From: DASVXQ01 sp046727955
GTDB taxonomy: Bacteria > Actinomycetota > CALGFH01
Assembly: GCA_046727955.1 (NCBI GenBank)
Contig: JBKPDO010000218.1
Location: 1-22,247 of the forward strand
Direction of reading: 5' to 3'
Length of the DNA stretch: 22,247 nucleotides
How positions within the stretch are numbered: the stretch's first letter is position 1; the number at the start of each line of letters is the position of its first letter. Made by a program: the position numbers and the translations under genes. Shown here piece after piece: positions 7,707-15,811 of this stretch. The notes under the pieces were generated by a model that was given only the letters and a program-made list of their open reading frames with translations, was not told the origin of the DNA and searched no databases.

Positions 7707-8099
7707 TCAGGAGTCGCCGCCGGCGGGCACGGCAATGAACCAGTCGTCGGGCACCTGGTAGCGGGTGCCTTCGGCGGTCTCCTCCACCAGCACGTCCGAG
7801 GGGAGGCTCGCCAGACCCATCAGCCCCAGCACCCCCTTGTGGGCGGCCTCGGACAGGGAGACCGTTCCGGACGGCCCGCCGGCCTGGTAGTCGTTGCCCT
7901 CCCGCAGGCCCACGGTGTGAGTGAGCTGCTCGACCCGCTCGGGTCCAACCGCCCGCCGCAGCTCGGCGAGGTCGGCCGCCGGCAGCTCCAGCCAGGTCGG
8001 CCCGACCTCGAAGGCGTCCTGGAACCCCTCGCTGACGAGCCGGAGCAGGACAGTGATCCGAACCGCGGGCGGGACGGCGTGATTGTCGGAAAAGTCCAT
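7707..8099 (-). CDS. Uncharacterised 130-residue protein
   Basis: I do not recognise this family. The product is acidic, soluble and without signal peptide or membrane segment. It starts MDFSDNHAVPPAVRITVLLRL, has a probable helical middle (LAELRRAVGPERVEQLTHTVGL) and ends with a strand-rich segment RYQVPDDWFIAVPAGGDS. ATG 8099 follows AGGAG by four bases; a longer frame upstream would run into rnpB and is not credible. Codon use matches the neighbours, with high GC at third positions, which supports real coding. It probably shares a transcript with the nucleotidyltransferase gene downstream, separated by a hairpin. No function is offered. Confidence 0.75.
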   Translation of the reverse strand: MDFSDNHAVPPAVRITVLLRLVSEGFQDAFEVGPTWLELPAADLAELRRAVGPERVEQLTHTVGLREGNDYQAGGPSGTVSLSEAAHKGVLGLMGLASLPSDVLVEETAEGTRYQVPDDWFIAVPAGGDS

Positions 8100-8252
8100 G
8101 ACGCTCCTGATTCTGATGACGAACGGACACCAGTGCGGTATGCCACCACGGCAGCACCAGAAGCTGCACCTGGCAATCCTCTTACCCGCCCGGGGTGTGC
8201 GGCCAATCCCGCGACTGTGGCGCGGCTGTGGAGGGGTCTTATCGAGGCGGGT

Positions 8253-8664
8253 GCAGGGGGAGTCGGTCTGTAAGCCGGCTTCTGTTCCCCGGAGGTCCGG
8301 GGCGGCGACCATCCATCTGGGACCGGCGTTGCCGCCGGCCTCGTGCGGCCCACCAGGGGGCTCGACCGGGCAAGCCTCCTCCGGTCGCCTGCGCGACCGG
8401 TACACCCCCTACTTGGCCTTGCTCCGGGTGGGGTTTGCCTAGCCGACCGGTCACCCGGCCGCTGGTGCGCTCTTACCACACCGTTTCACCCTTGCCGCCG
8501 GCCGCAGCGCACGAGCCGTTGCGGGCCGGAGGCGGTCTGCTCTCTGTGGCACTTTCCTGCGGGTCACCCCGACTGGCCGTTGGCCAGCACCCTGCCCTGC
8601 GGAGGCCGGACTTTCCTCGATCCTTGTGAAGCAGGACCGCGGCCGCCCAACCGGCTCCCCCTGC
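8253..8664 (-). ncRNA. rnpB: RNase P RNA, bacterial type A
   Basis: This is the catalytic RNA of ribonuclease P, which removes 5' leaders from pre-tRNAs. On the minus strand the conserved 5' core GAGGAAAGTCCGG is at 8606-8618 and the 3' core ACAGAAGCCGGCTTACAG at 8268-8285. The ends pair as helix P1 (GCAGGGGGAG at the 5' end, CTCCCCCTGC at the 3' end), which sets the boundaries to within a few bases. GGTGAAACGGTGTGGTAAGA is the internal conserved core. The length of about 412 nt is normal for actinobacteria. Several open frames cross this region on both strands; they are by-products of GC-rich structured RNA. It is divergent from fxsA. Confidence 0.96.
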
Positions 8665-8720
8665 TCAACCATTTTGCCAGGTGCATACTGGAGACGACAG
8701 TTCCCTAGAGCGAGGTCGTC

Positions 8721-9203
8721 GTGGTCCCAGCGCTCGCCATCCTTTTCATCCTCGTCCCTCTCGCCGAGCTTGCGGTGATCATCGTGGTCGGCAAGAGCAT
8801 CGGCGTGCTCGCCACCCTGCTCCTGCTGCTCGCCTTCAGCCTGTTCGGCGCCTGGCTGGCCCGGCGGGAGGGGCTGGCCGCCTGGCGGCGCTTCGAGCTC
8901 TCGCTGGCCGAGGGGCGCGTGCCGACGCAGGAGGTCGCCGACGGGGCGATGATCCTGCTCGCCGGAGCGCTGCTGCTCATCCCCGGTTTCCTGACCGACC
9001 TCATCGGGCTTGTGCTGCTGGTGCCGGCCAACCGGGTCCTGGCGCGCCGCTGGGTGCCGGCCCTCGCCAGGCGCCGTGCCGTGCGCCGCGCGCGCATCAC
9101 CGTGTCCGAGCCCCGCAGCGGGTCCCGCAGCGGGTCGACCAAGGTCATATGGGGAACCCCCGAGCTGAACGAGCGCCCCCGCCCGGGGAAGCCTCCACAG
9201 TAG
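8721..9203 (+). CDS. fxsA: FxsA family membrane protein
   Basis: The 160-residue inner-membrane protein matches the FxsA family, known in E. coli for relieving phage T7 exclusion by the F plasmid PifA protein; its housekeeping role is unknown. Hydrophobic segments lie at about residues 4-22, 27-46 and 76-101 (the last long enough to be a pair), with the family hallmarks PLAELAVIIVVGKSIG, FSLFGAWLARREGL and GALLLIPGFLTDLIGLVLLV. The C-terminal 50 residues are basic and then disordered (SGSRSGSTK). GTG 8721 follows GAGG at 6 nt and starts directly in the first membrane segment. It stands alone, divergent from rnpB by 56 nt. Confidence 0.93.
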   Translation: MVPALAILFILVPLAELAVIIVVGKSIGVLATLLLLLAFSLFGAWLARREGLAAWRRFELSLAEGRVPTQEVADGAMILLAGALLLIPGFLTDLIGLVLLVPANRVLARRWVPALARRRAVRRARITVSEPRSGSRSGSTKVIWGTPELNERPRPGKPPQ

Positions 9204-9278
9204 CCTGGCTCCTTCTCACCCGGGCCCCACACCAGGATCAGCTGGCCGCACTGGCGCGTGTGACGATCGGCGGGGTGC

Positions 9279-9335
9279 CAGCGGACACCAGCGACGCTCC
9301 ATGTGGGCGGCCACCGGAGCCGTTGGTGTCCGCTG
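9279..9335. promoter_or_regulatory. Long inverted repeat: operator or fxsA terminator
   Basis: CAGCGGACACCA (9279-9290) and TGGTGTCCGCTG (9324-9335) are perfectly complementary over 12 bp, and the inner sequence continues pairing imperfectly (GCTCC with GGAGC, GTGG with CCAC), so a long hairpin is possible. The right arm overlaps the first part of the candidate -35 box of the methyltransferase promoter, which suggests an operator for a dimeric or looping repressor. Being 75 nt after the fxsA stop, it might instead end that transcript. Confidence 0.6.
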
Positions 9336-9360
9336 ACAGCCCATTGCCGACAGACTAGGA
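9333..9360 (+). promoter_or_regulatory. Candidate promoter of the methyltransferase gene
   Basis: A -35-like CTGACA at 9333-9338 (five of six matches to TTGACA) is followed after 16 nt by a -10-like TAGGAT at 9355-9360. Transcription would begin near 9367, leaving a leader of about 65 nt before ATG 9432. Seen by eye only. Confidence 0.5.
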
Positions 9361-9431
9361 TGGGCGGCGCCAAATCGGCTTGGATGCGGGCGGGTAGGGA
9401 AGAAGACGTGCCTGATGGGAGGCATGCGGTC

Positions 9432-10238
9432 ATGGGTGAGGAGTCGCGGGTGCCACCGGAGATCAACGCCAGCGTGGCGCACCCTGCGCGGGTCTACGAC
9501 TACTGGCTCGGCGGCAAGGACAACTACCCCGCCGACCGGGAGGCGGCCGAGCAGGCCATCGAGGCCATGCCCAACATCGCCCTGTTCGCGCGCACCAACC
9601 GGGCGTTCCTGCGCCGGGCCGTGCGCTTCCTGGCCGCCGAGGCGGGCATCCGGCAGTTCCTCGACATTGGCACCGGCCTGCCGACCAGCCCCAACGTCCA
9701 TCAGGTCGCCCAGCAGATCGCGCCGGCCTCCCGCGTCGTCTACGTCGACAACGACCCGATCGTGCTGGTCCACGCCCGCGCCCTGCTGACCAGCAGCCCC
9801 GAGGGAGCGACCGACTACCTCGAAGAGGATGTGCGCGACCCGGACAAGATCCTCCAGGCGGCAGCGCGGACCTTGGACTTTGACCGGCCGGTGGCGGTGA
9901 TGGTGCTGGCGACCCTGCAGCTGGTCCGGGACGAAGACGACCCCTACGGCATCTTGGCGCGGCTGGTGGACGCGGTGTCCTCGGGCAGCTACCTGGCGAT
10001 CTCCCATCCGGCCAAGGACGTCCAGGTCGAGGGGGCGGCCGAGGCCGGGGCGCGGCTCGGCCGGCTCCAGGTCGGTGGGCTGCACCTGCGGACCCGCGCC
10101 GAGGTGGCCCGGTTCTTCGAGGGCTTGGAGCTGGTGGAGCCTGGCCTGGTCCAGCCGCAGCGGTGGCGGCCCGATCCGGGCGAGAAGGGTCCCGCTGGCG
10201 AGGTAACCATCTGGTGCGGCGTGGCGCGCAAGCCATGA
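9432..10238 (+). CDS. SAM-dependent methyltransferase, Methyltransf_19 (DUF574) family
   Basis: The 268-residue protein matches the actinobacterial family PF04672, whose members are numerous but mostly of unknown substrate. Features in order are the N-terminal PPEINASVAHPARVYDYWLG, GKDNYPADREAAE, the SAM-binding loop FLDIGTGLPT at 77-86, the acidic strand-end VVYVDNDP at 102-109, a late EEDVRDP segment, and ISHPAKD near the C-terminus. ATG 9432 is chosen over an upstream in-frame ATG (9303) because GGAGG at 9418-9422 precedes it and the family begins here; 9303 also lies within the inverted repeat. It is a single gene with its own candidate promoter, ending at a hairpin. The substrate is unknown. 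Confidence 0.92.
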   Translation: MGEESRVPPEINASVAHPARVYDYWLGGKDNYPADREAAEQAIEAMPNIALFARTNRAFLRRAVRFLAAEAGIRQFLDIGTGLPTSPNVHQVAQQIAPASRVVYVDNDPIVLVHARALLTSSPEGATDYLEEDVRDPDKILQAAARTLDFDRPVAVMVLATLQLVRDEDDPYGILARLVDAVSSGSYLAISHPAKDVQVEGAAEAGARLGRLQVGGLHLRTRAEVARFFEGLELVEPGLVQPQRWRPDPGEKGPAGEVTIWCGVARKP

Positions 10239-10246
10239 CCGACCGG

Positions 10247-10262
10247 CCACCGTCCACGGTGG
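10247..10262 (+). terminator. Short hairpin after the methyltransferase gene
   Basis: CCACCG and CGGTGG are perfectly complementary around a 4-nt loop, 8 nt after the stop codon. There is no U tract, so a terminator role between these convergent genes is plausible but weakly supported. Confidence 0.4.
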
Positions 10263-10339
10263 GCGGGGAGGCCGCTGATGGCGGCACTGGGGCCGCGCTT
10301 GCCACCCTGGCGAGGGAGACCGCTTCAGGCCTGCCGTCG

Positions 10340-10828
10340 TCAGCCGAGCTTGCCCTGCACGGGGCTGGTGGGCCGGGGCGCTCGTCCGACCGGCGCGGTC
10401 GGCCGCCGAACTCGACCCTGGCGGTCCATCGCCTCGTTGGCCAGAGCGTCGGCGCGGCGGTTGCGCTCCCGGGGCACGTGCTGCCAGGTGACCCGCTGGA
10501 AGCCCCTCGCCAGCCGGCGGACCTCCGCCGCCAGCGGCAGCAGGCCCTCGTGCTTGACCTTCCAGCGGCCGAGCTGCTGGTTGATCACCAGCTGCGAGTC
10601 GGAGCGGACCACCACCCGCCGCGCGCCGAGCTCGCGGGCGCGCTCCAGCGCGGCGATAACCCCCTGGTACTCGGCCACGTTGTTGGTCGCCCAGCCGATC
10701 CCTTCCGACAGCTCGGCGAGGACGGCGCCGTCCCGGTCGGTGACCACCACGCCGTAGCCGGCGGGGCCCGGGTTGCCGCGCGCCCCGCCATCGGTCCAGA
10801 CCATGACTTCGTCAATACGGCCGGTCAC
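10340..10828 (-). CDS. rnhA: Ribonuclease HI family protein
   Basis: The 162-residue enzyme cuts the RNA strand of RNA-DNA hybrids. The DEDD active site is intact: D13 in WTDGGARGNPGPAGYG, E53 in NNVAEYQGVI, D77 in VRSDSQLVINQ and D127 in RRADALANEA. The basic loop and WQHVPRERN are typical of the short actinobacterial and archaeal form. About 25 low-complexity residues follow the domain. In mycobacteria the orthologue is fused to a CobC-like phosphatase; here the phosphatase domain is absent. The ATG overlaps the stop of the zinc-ribbon gene by four bases (ATGA), implying co-translation, and this pairing is conserved in actinobacteria. Confidence 0.94.
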   Translation of the reverse strand: MTGRIDEVMVWTDGGARGNPGPAGYGVVVTDRDGAVLAELSEGIGWATNNVAEYQGVIAALERARELGARRVVVRSDSQLVINQQLGRWKVKHEGLLPLAAEVRRLARGFQRVTWQHVPRERNRRADALANEAMDRQGRVRRPTAPVGRAPRPTSPVQGKLG

Positions 10829-11553
10829 TCGATCACCAGGATCCGGCGGCAGTTCTCGCAGCGCTTGATGCGCTCGGGCGGCAGGGCACGCAGCGCGTTG
10901 AGCTCCACTGGCGAGAGCGAGACCCGGCAGCCCTGGCAGGTGTTGCCGACCAGCGCGGCCGCCCCGACCCCGCCCAGCCTGGCGCGGAGCTGCTCGTAGA
11001 GGGTGAGCAGCTGCGGGTCGATCTTCGGCTCCAGGGCGGCGCGCGCCGCCCGCTGCGCCCGTAGCTCGCGGTCGATCTCAGCCAGCGCCGCGTCGCGCGC
11101 CTTGACGACCTCGGCCTGCTCACTGCTCAGGCTCTCGCGCCGGCTAGCCAGCTCGGCCAGCTCGGCCTCCAGGGTCTCGTGCCGCTCCATGCGCTCGAGC
11201 AGATCGTCCTCGAGCGCCGACTTGCGCCGCTGCAGGGCGGCCACCTCCTCCTGGATCGCGGTCAGCTCCTTGGGGCTGGTCACCCGGCCGGAGATGGCCC
11301 GCGCCTCCTCACTCGCGGCCTTGCTGCGGACCATTTCCACGTCGTCCTCGAGGCGGGCCTGCTCGCGGCTGAGGGTGGCCAGCTCGCCCTGGCGCTCGGC
11401 GGTGAGCTGGTCGATCGCACCGAGGTTGACGGCCAGCTCGGCCAGGCGGGCATGCTCGGGCAGCGACTCGCGGCGGTGGTTCAAGCGGTCGGCAGCCGAG
11501 TCGTGGGCTTGTAGCTCGAGCAGTGTTCGCTGCTGGTCAAGGGGCGCGTCCAA
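10825..11553 (-). CDS. Coiled-coil C4 zinc-ribbon protein (DUF164/CdsZ-like)
   Basis: The 242-residue protein has a long antiparallel coiled coil (about residues 30-175, rich in Glu, Arg, Ala and Leu) and a C-terminal zinc ribbon with CQGC (C206, C209) and CENC (C232, C235). This is the arrangement of the family named CdsZ in Chlamydia and of M. tuberculosis Rv2229c, a likely nucleic-acid or scaffold protein of poorly known role. The start is TTG 11553, with no strong ribosome binding site; the family start is near here but could differ by a few codons. It is followed by the RNase HI gene with a 4-nt overlap, a pairing that suggests a shared nucleic-acid function. Confidence 0.9.
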   Translation of the reverse strand: MDAPLDQQRTLLELQAHDSAADRLNHRRESLPEHARLAELAVNLGAIDQLTAERQGELATLSREQARLEDDVEMVRSKAASEEARAISGRVTSPKELTAIQEEVAALQRRKSALEDDLLERMERHETLEAELAELASRRESLSSEQAEVVKARDAALAEIDRELRAQRAARAALEPKIDPQLLTLYEQLRARLGGVGAAALVGNTCQGCRVSLSPVELNALRALPPERIKRCENCRRILVIE

Positions 11554-11631
11554 GGGTTCTCAGGTCCTCGCGGTTGCTCGTCGGTGCCGGCGTGGTCCGC
11601 CGGCTCTCCTACCCTACCGTGTCCGCGCCAG

Positions 11632-13203
11632 CTACTTCTCGGCCCGCTCCCGCTCGGCCGCCTGATCCGCCGGGATCGAGTGCAGCCTGCGGTCGTCCGA
11701 GGTGAGGCACTGTCCGGTGGCGAGGTCGAACTGCCAGCCGTGCATCCGGCAGGTGAGCACTCCGTCCTCGACCACCCCGAACTGCGACAGGTCGGCCTTG
11801 AGGTGCGGGCAGCGGCGCTGGACCAGGTAGCCGTCCATCTCGATCAGCTCCTGCACTGGCGCCAGCTCCGAGTACCAGCCCTCGGCATACTGGATCCGCT
11901 CGGGCGACAGGCCCTTGAACCAGTTGTAGATGTACTCGTTGAAGGGGCCCTCGCGGCTGGCGACGAAGCGGCAGGACAGGAACAGCTCGTTCACCCAGTC
12001 CTCGTGGTGCCGCAGGATGCACGTTTCCACCAGGGGCCGCTCGATGCGGAAGCGGTAGCGGCAGGGCTCGCCCTTCCAGGCGTCGACCCGGCGGTCCAGG
12101 AAATCGACCAGGATCTGCTCGTCGTCCTGGTCGGCGTCGACGATGTCGAGCCGCACGCGGCCGTTCACCCCGGCGCAGGTCAGGTCTGCCTGCGCCAGCA
12201 GCGGCTCCCACCAGGCCTTGAGCGCGCCGGTCAGGTCGTCGACCTGCTCGCGCGGCCAGGTGGCCTTGCGGCGCTCGATCTCTGGCAGCATGCGGTGCTG
12301 GTAGGCCTCGAGATAGGCGCGCTTGTCGCCGAAGATGGCCTCGACCGCGTTCTCCGACGGGTGACGGACCACGCAGCCTCTATCGGCGATGGTGGCCACG
12401 CTGCCCGGCAGCAGCAGGCGCCCGCTGTCGATGCCGTGCTCGGCGAGGTACTCCAGGAACACGGTCTGGTCGGGGAAGGTATTCGAGGGGTCACGGTAGA
12501 AGTCGTTAAGGTCGAACAGCTCAGGGTCCAGGAAGCAGGGCGGGCCGGCTGAGGGGAACACGAACGACGCGCCGATCTCCTCGACGTAGCGCTTGGCCCG
12601 GGCCATCTCGTTCTGGCGCTTCTTGCGACCCAGGTTCTGCTTCATCCGGATCGGGAAGTCGTACACCATCGGGTACCAGATGGCGCCGGAGAACTGCAGG
12701 AAGAGACCGTCGAGCTGGCCGAAGGCGCGCAGCGGCTCGAGATCGATCGGCCGCGAATCGTTCTGGTTGAAGATCCTGGTGCGGCCGTCGTCCACCGCCA
12801 GCCCGGAGTCGCCGATCGGCCCGTCGGTCGGCGCGACCAGGGCCATGATCATGATCCGCAGCCCGTCCAGCTCCACCGGCTCGGCGCTGCGGGGCTTGAC
12901 GAAGCGCTGGAACCCGAGGCCGCGCAGCTCCCGCTCGAGCTGGTCGATCGGGTATTCGGGCAGCAGCACGACCGCGTCCTTGTCGACGTGGTCGCGCAGG
13001 AAGTCCGGGTCGAAATGATCGTGGTGCAGGTGCGAGACGTACAGGTAGTCCGGATGGGAGATCGCCTCGACGTCGATCTCCTGGTTGCTCGGGAAGGGGA
13101 ACCACGAGGCGAAGAACGCCGTGTTGAACCACGGATCGCAGAGGATCGTGCCGTGATCGGTCTCGATGTACAGGCCAGCTTGTCCGAGGAAGGTTACCCG
13201 CAT
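11632..13203 (-). CDS. Metallo-beta-lactamase-fold / Rieske [2Fe-2S] fusion protein
   Basis: The 523-residue protein has an N-terminal metallo-beta-lactamase fold (RVTFLGQAGLYIET, then HLHHDHFD with H58, H60, D62 and H63) reaching to about residue 300, a middle region with WWEPLLAQADL and DFLDRRVDAWKGEPCRYRFR, and a C-terminal Rieske domain with CPH (C465, H467) and CRMH (C485, H488), spaced as in true Rieske centres. The same two folds make up CMP-N-acetylneuraminate hydroxylase, but there the Rieske domain is N-terminal. It is therefore probably a Rieske-dependent oxygenase or redox enzyme acting on an unknown, perhaps sugar-like, substrate. ATG 13203 has only a weak AAGAG before it. It sits between proS and the zinc-ribbon gene on the same strand. 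Confidence 0.9.
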   Translation of the reverse strand: MRVTFLGQAGLYIETDHGTILCDPWFNTAFFASWFPFPSNQEIDVEAISHPDYLYVSHLHHDHFDPDFLRDHVDKDAVVLLPEYPIDQLERELRGLGFQRFVKPRSAEPVELDGLRIMIMALVAPTDGPIGDSGLAVDDGRTRIFNQNDSRPIDLEPLRAFGQLDGLFLQFSGAIWYPMVYDFPIRMKQNLGRKKRQNEMARAKRYVEEIGASFVFPSAGPPCFLDPELFDLNDFYRDPSNTFPDQTVFLEYLAEHGIDSGRLLLPGSVATIADRGCVVRHPSENAVEAIFGDKRAYLEAYQHRMLPEIERRKATWPREQVDDLTGALKAWWEPLLAQADLTCAGVNGRVRLDIVDADQDDEQILVDFLDRRVDAWKGEPCRYRFRIERPLVETCILRHHEDWVNELFLSCRFVASREGPFNEYIYNWFKGLSPERIQYAEGWYSELAPVQELIEMDGYLVQRRCPHLKADLSQFGVVEDGVLTCRMHGWQFDLATGQCLTSDDRRLHSIPADQAAERERAEK

Positions 13204-13315
13204 ATGGCTCTTGATCCTGAGGTCTGGTTAGAGGCGCCGGACGGCTGCCCCCGTGCGCTCGACAGTAAACACCACTCAGGAAGCCCAGGGTGAGACGGGG
13301 TCACCTGGCGCGCGA

Positions 13316-14734
13316 TCAGTACGCTCTGGCGACCAGCACGGTGTGCCGCGCCGGGGCGCCGTCCACCAGGCAGGTCGAGGCGGGCGGGTCCTCGCTCAGG
13401 ATGGCGCGGATGGAGGCGCCGGTGCCGTCCCCGAGCGCCTCCTCGCACGCCTCCGAGCCGCACCAGGACATCAGGAAGAAGCCGCCCTCACCGATCCGCT
13501 CGCGCAGCTCTTCCAGGTTGTCCACCCGGTAGGTGTGGCTCTCGCGGAATTCGAGCGACTCCGCGTGCAGGCCGCGCTGCATCTCGTCCAGCAGCTCGCG
13601 GACGGCACGAACCGCGCCGTCCATCGGCACCGGGCGCTTGGAGCGGTCGTCGCGGCGGACCAGGGTCGTCTGCCCGGCGGCGAGCTCGCGCTCCCCCAGC
13701 TCGATGCGGACCGGCACGCCCTTGAGCTCCCAGTCGACCGAGCGGCGACCGAACGACAGATGGGTGTGACTGTCCACGTGGGCGCGCACGCCCTCGGCAC
13801 GCAGCTCCTCGGCCAGCTTGTCGGCAACCCGCACTGGCTCGCCCTCGCCGAGCGCGAGCAGCACCACCTGGTGCGGGGCGATCAGGGGCGGCAGCCGCAG
13901 GCCGTGGTCGTCGCCGTGGACCATGATCATCGCCCCGAGCATGCGCATCGAGGACCCCCAGGAGGTGGTGGCCACGTGCTCACGCGTGCCCTCGGCCGAC
14001 AGGTAGGTGATGTCGAAGGCGCGCGCGAAGTTGTGGCCGAGGTTGTGGCTGGTGCCCATCTGCAGCGCCTTGCCGTCGCGCATCAGCCCCTCGCAGGTGA
14101 AGGTGCGGTCGGCGCCGGCGAAGCGCTCCTTGGCGGACTTCTCGCCGGTCACCACCGACACCGCCAGGGTCTCCTCCATGAAGGCACGGTAGACCTCGAG
14201 CATCTGCATGGTCTCGGCCTGCGCCTCCTCGTAGGTGGCATGGGCGGTGTGGCCCTCCTGCCAGAGGAACTCCGACGTGCGCAGGAACAGCCGTGGGCGC
14301 ATCTCCCAGCGCACCACGTTGCACCACTGGTTGATGAGCAGCGGCAGGTCGCGGTAGCCCTGAATCCACTTGGCGAAGAAGTGATTGATCACCGTCTCCG
14401 AGGTGGGCCGCACCACCAGTGGCTCGGCGAGCTGCTCACCGCCGCCGTAGGTGACCACCGCCAGCTCGGGCGAGAAGCCCTCGACGTGCTCGGCCTCCTT
14501 CTCGAGGAAGCTCATGGGGATGAACAGGGGGAAGTAGGCGTTCTGCACGCCGGTGGCCTTGATGCGGCGGTCCATGTCGGCCTGCATCAGCTCCCAGATG
14601 GCCCAACCCCACGGTCGCACGACCATGCTCCCCCGCGCGGGGCCGTTCTCGGCCAGCTCGGCGCGAGCGACGACGTCCTGGTACCACTGGGGGAAGTCCT
14701 CCCCCTGGGGAGTGAGCACGGCCTGACTGGCCAC
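13316..14734 (-). CDS. proS: Prolyl-tRNA synthetase, archaeal/eukaryotic type
   Basis: The 472-residue class II synthetase charges tRNA-Pro. It is the short archaeal/eukaryotic-like form also found in Thermus, without the bacterial editing insertion. Seen are RPTSET (109-114), motif 2 RWEMRPRLFLRTSEFLWQEG from 142, GTSHNLG, and motif 3 GSSMRMLGAMIMVHGDDHG (260-278). The chain ends with the conserved Ala-Tyr needed in this class. The C-terminal zinc site has C425, C430 and C455, but the fourth position is D458 where Thermus has Cys. The GTG start is supported by GAGGAGG 10 nt upstream. It is followed by the MBL-Rieske gene after 112 nt. No second proS is visible in the window. Confidence 0.96.
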   Translation of the reverse strand: MASQAVLTPQGEDFPQWYQDVVARAELAENGPARGSMVVRPWGWAIWELMQADMDRRIKATGVQNAYFPLFIPMSFLEKEAEHVEGFSPELAVVTYGGGEQLAEPLVVRPTSETVINHFFAKWIQGYRDLPLLINQWCNVVRWEMRPRLFLRTSEFLWQEGHTAHATYEEAQAETMQMLEVYRAFMEETLAVSVVTGEKSAKERFAGADRTFTCEGLMRDGKALQMGTSHNLGHNFARAFDITYLSAEGTREHVATTSWGSSMRMLGAMIMVHGDDHGLRLPPLIAPHQVVLLALGEGEPVRVADKLAEELRAEGVRAHVDSHTHLSFGRRSVDWELKGVPVRIELGERELAAGQTTLVRRDDRSKRPVPMDGAVRAVRELLDEMQRGLHAESLEFRESHTYRVDNLEELRERIGEGGFFLMSWCGSEACEEALGDGTGASIRAILSEDPPASTCLVDGAPARHTVLVARAY

Positions 14735-14864
14735 GGCTGGAGCGCCTCCTCGGTGTGGGATTAGCCCCGGGCGTTCCCGAGGCGATGCACAGCGAGCCTA
14801 CCCGGCCCGCCAGAGGGCGAGCAACGCGATTCCCCCTAGACGGGCGCCTGGATCGCGTGTGGCT

Positions 14865-15650
14865 CTAGAACAGAGCGGTGGTGAGGTCGCGGCGGTAGCG
14901 GCGGGAGAGGGGGTGGTCGTCGCCGAGGAGGCGGAAGACGTCCAGCATCAGCTCGCGGGCGCGCTCGCGCCGCTCGCCGGGGCCCTCACGGACGGCGGCC
15001 AGTAGCTCCGCAAGGGCCCGGTCGGGCTCGCCGTCGGTCGCCTGCCGCGCCGCCGCCGCGAACGACGAGCCGGGGTCGGCCGCCGCCAGCGCGAGCCGGG
15101 CACGGGCAAGCGTCTCGAGCGTCTCCGGGTCCTGCTCGACCGGCCTCAGCACCTCCACCGCCTCGCGAGCGTCGCCCCGATCCAGCGCCAGCCGCGCAAG
15201 CCCGACCCTGGCGGCCACGTTGTCCTGGTCGCCCTCGAGGATCTGGCGGTAGCGGGCCTCGGCGGTGTCGGGGTCGAGGTCGGCGGCCTCCGCGGCGGCC
15301 CGGTCGGCCTCACTCGGCAGGAGCGCCTCGATGAACTGCTCGACCACCGGCGCGGGCTGGGCACCGACGAACTCGTCGACCAGCCGGCCGTCGACCACCG
15401 CCTTGACCGCCGGGATCCCCTGGATCCCAAAGGCCTGGGCGAGCTGGGGCGCCTGGTCGACGTCGACGCGCGCCAGCTCCACCTCTCCCTTGTGCGCCAG
15501 CACCGCGCGCTCCAGCATCGGCCCGAGCGCCCGGCACGGCGCGCACCACTCCGCCCAGAAGTCCACCACTACCGGGACCTGGTAGGAACGCTGTACGACC
15601 TTGGCCTCGAAGTCGGCCTCGGTCACGTCGTACACAAGCTCATTACTCAT
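14865..15650 (-). CDS. Thioredoxin-domain protein with TPR-like tail (CnoX/YbbN-like)
   Basis: The 261-residue protein has a thioredoxin fold (residues 1-110) with the active site WCAPC (C36, C39), the cis-Pro loop GIQGIPAV and a C-terminal helical region of TPR-like repeats (DTAEARYRQILEGDQDNVAAR, ARLALDRGDAREAVEVL). This resembles YbbN/CnoX, a chaperone-like holdase that guards proteins from over-oxidation; unlike the SXXC E. coli form, both cysteines are present, so redox activity is possible. I chose ATG 15650 (MSNELVYDV). An in-frame ATG at 15746 adds 32 basic, poorly conserved residues without a ribosome binding site. It lies between the FAH-family gene and proS on the same strand. Confidence 0.9.
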   Translation of the reverse strand: MSNELVYDVTEADFEAKVVQRSYQVPVVVDFWAEWCAPCRALGPMLERAVLAHKGEVELARVDVDQAPQLAQAFGIQGIPAVKAVVDGRLVDEFVGAQPAPVVEQFIEALLPSEADRAAAEAADLDPDTAEARYRQILEGDQDNVAARVGLARLALDRGDAREAVEVLRPVEQDPETLETLARARLALAAADPGSSFAAAARQATDGEPDRALAELLAAVREGPGERRERARELMLDVFRLLGDDHPLSRRYRRDLTTALF

Positions 15651-15811
15651 ATCGTCTTGGTACGCCTCCAGGCCTCCCGGCCGCAACCTGCCGCGGCGGG
15701 TCGCGCGCTCACGCAGTGCGAGCACGCCCTGGAGCCCCTGGTCCATGCGCTGGAGCAGATGGGTGGGATCCTCATTGGCGAGGGGTCACTCACCAGGACC
15801 ACTCGGCGCTG

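Noticed and set aside
8083..8708. Several open frames on both strands
   Set aside because: They cross the RNase P RNA gene, whose conserved cores and P1 pairing are clear.
15651..15746. N-terminal extension of the thioredoxin-TPR protein from ATG 15746
   Set aside because: No ribosome binding site and basic low-complexity residues; ATG 15650 starts just before the fold. It cannot be fully excluded because some actinobacterial relatives have variable N-termini.
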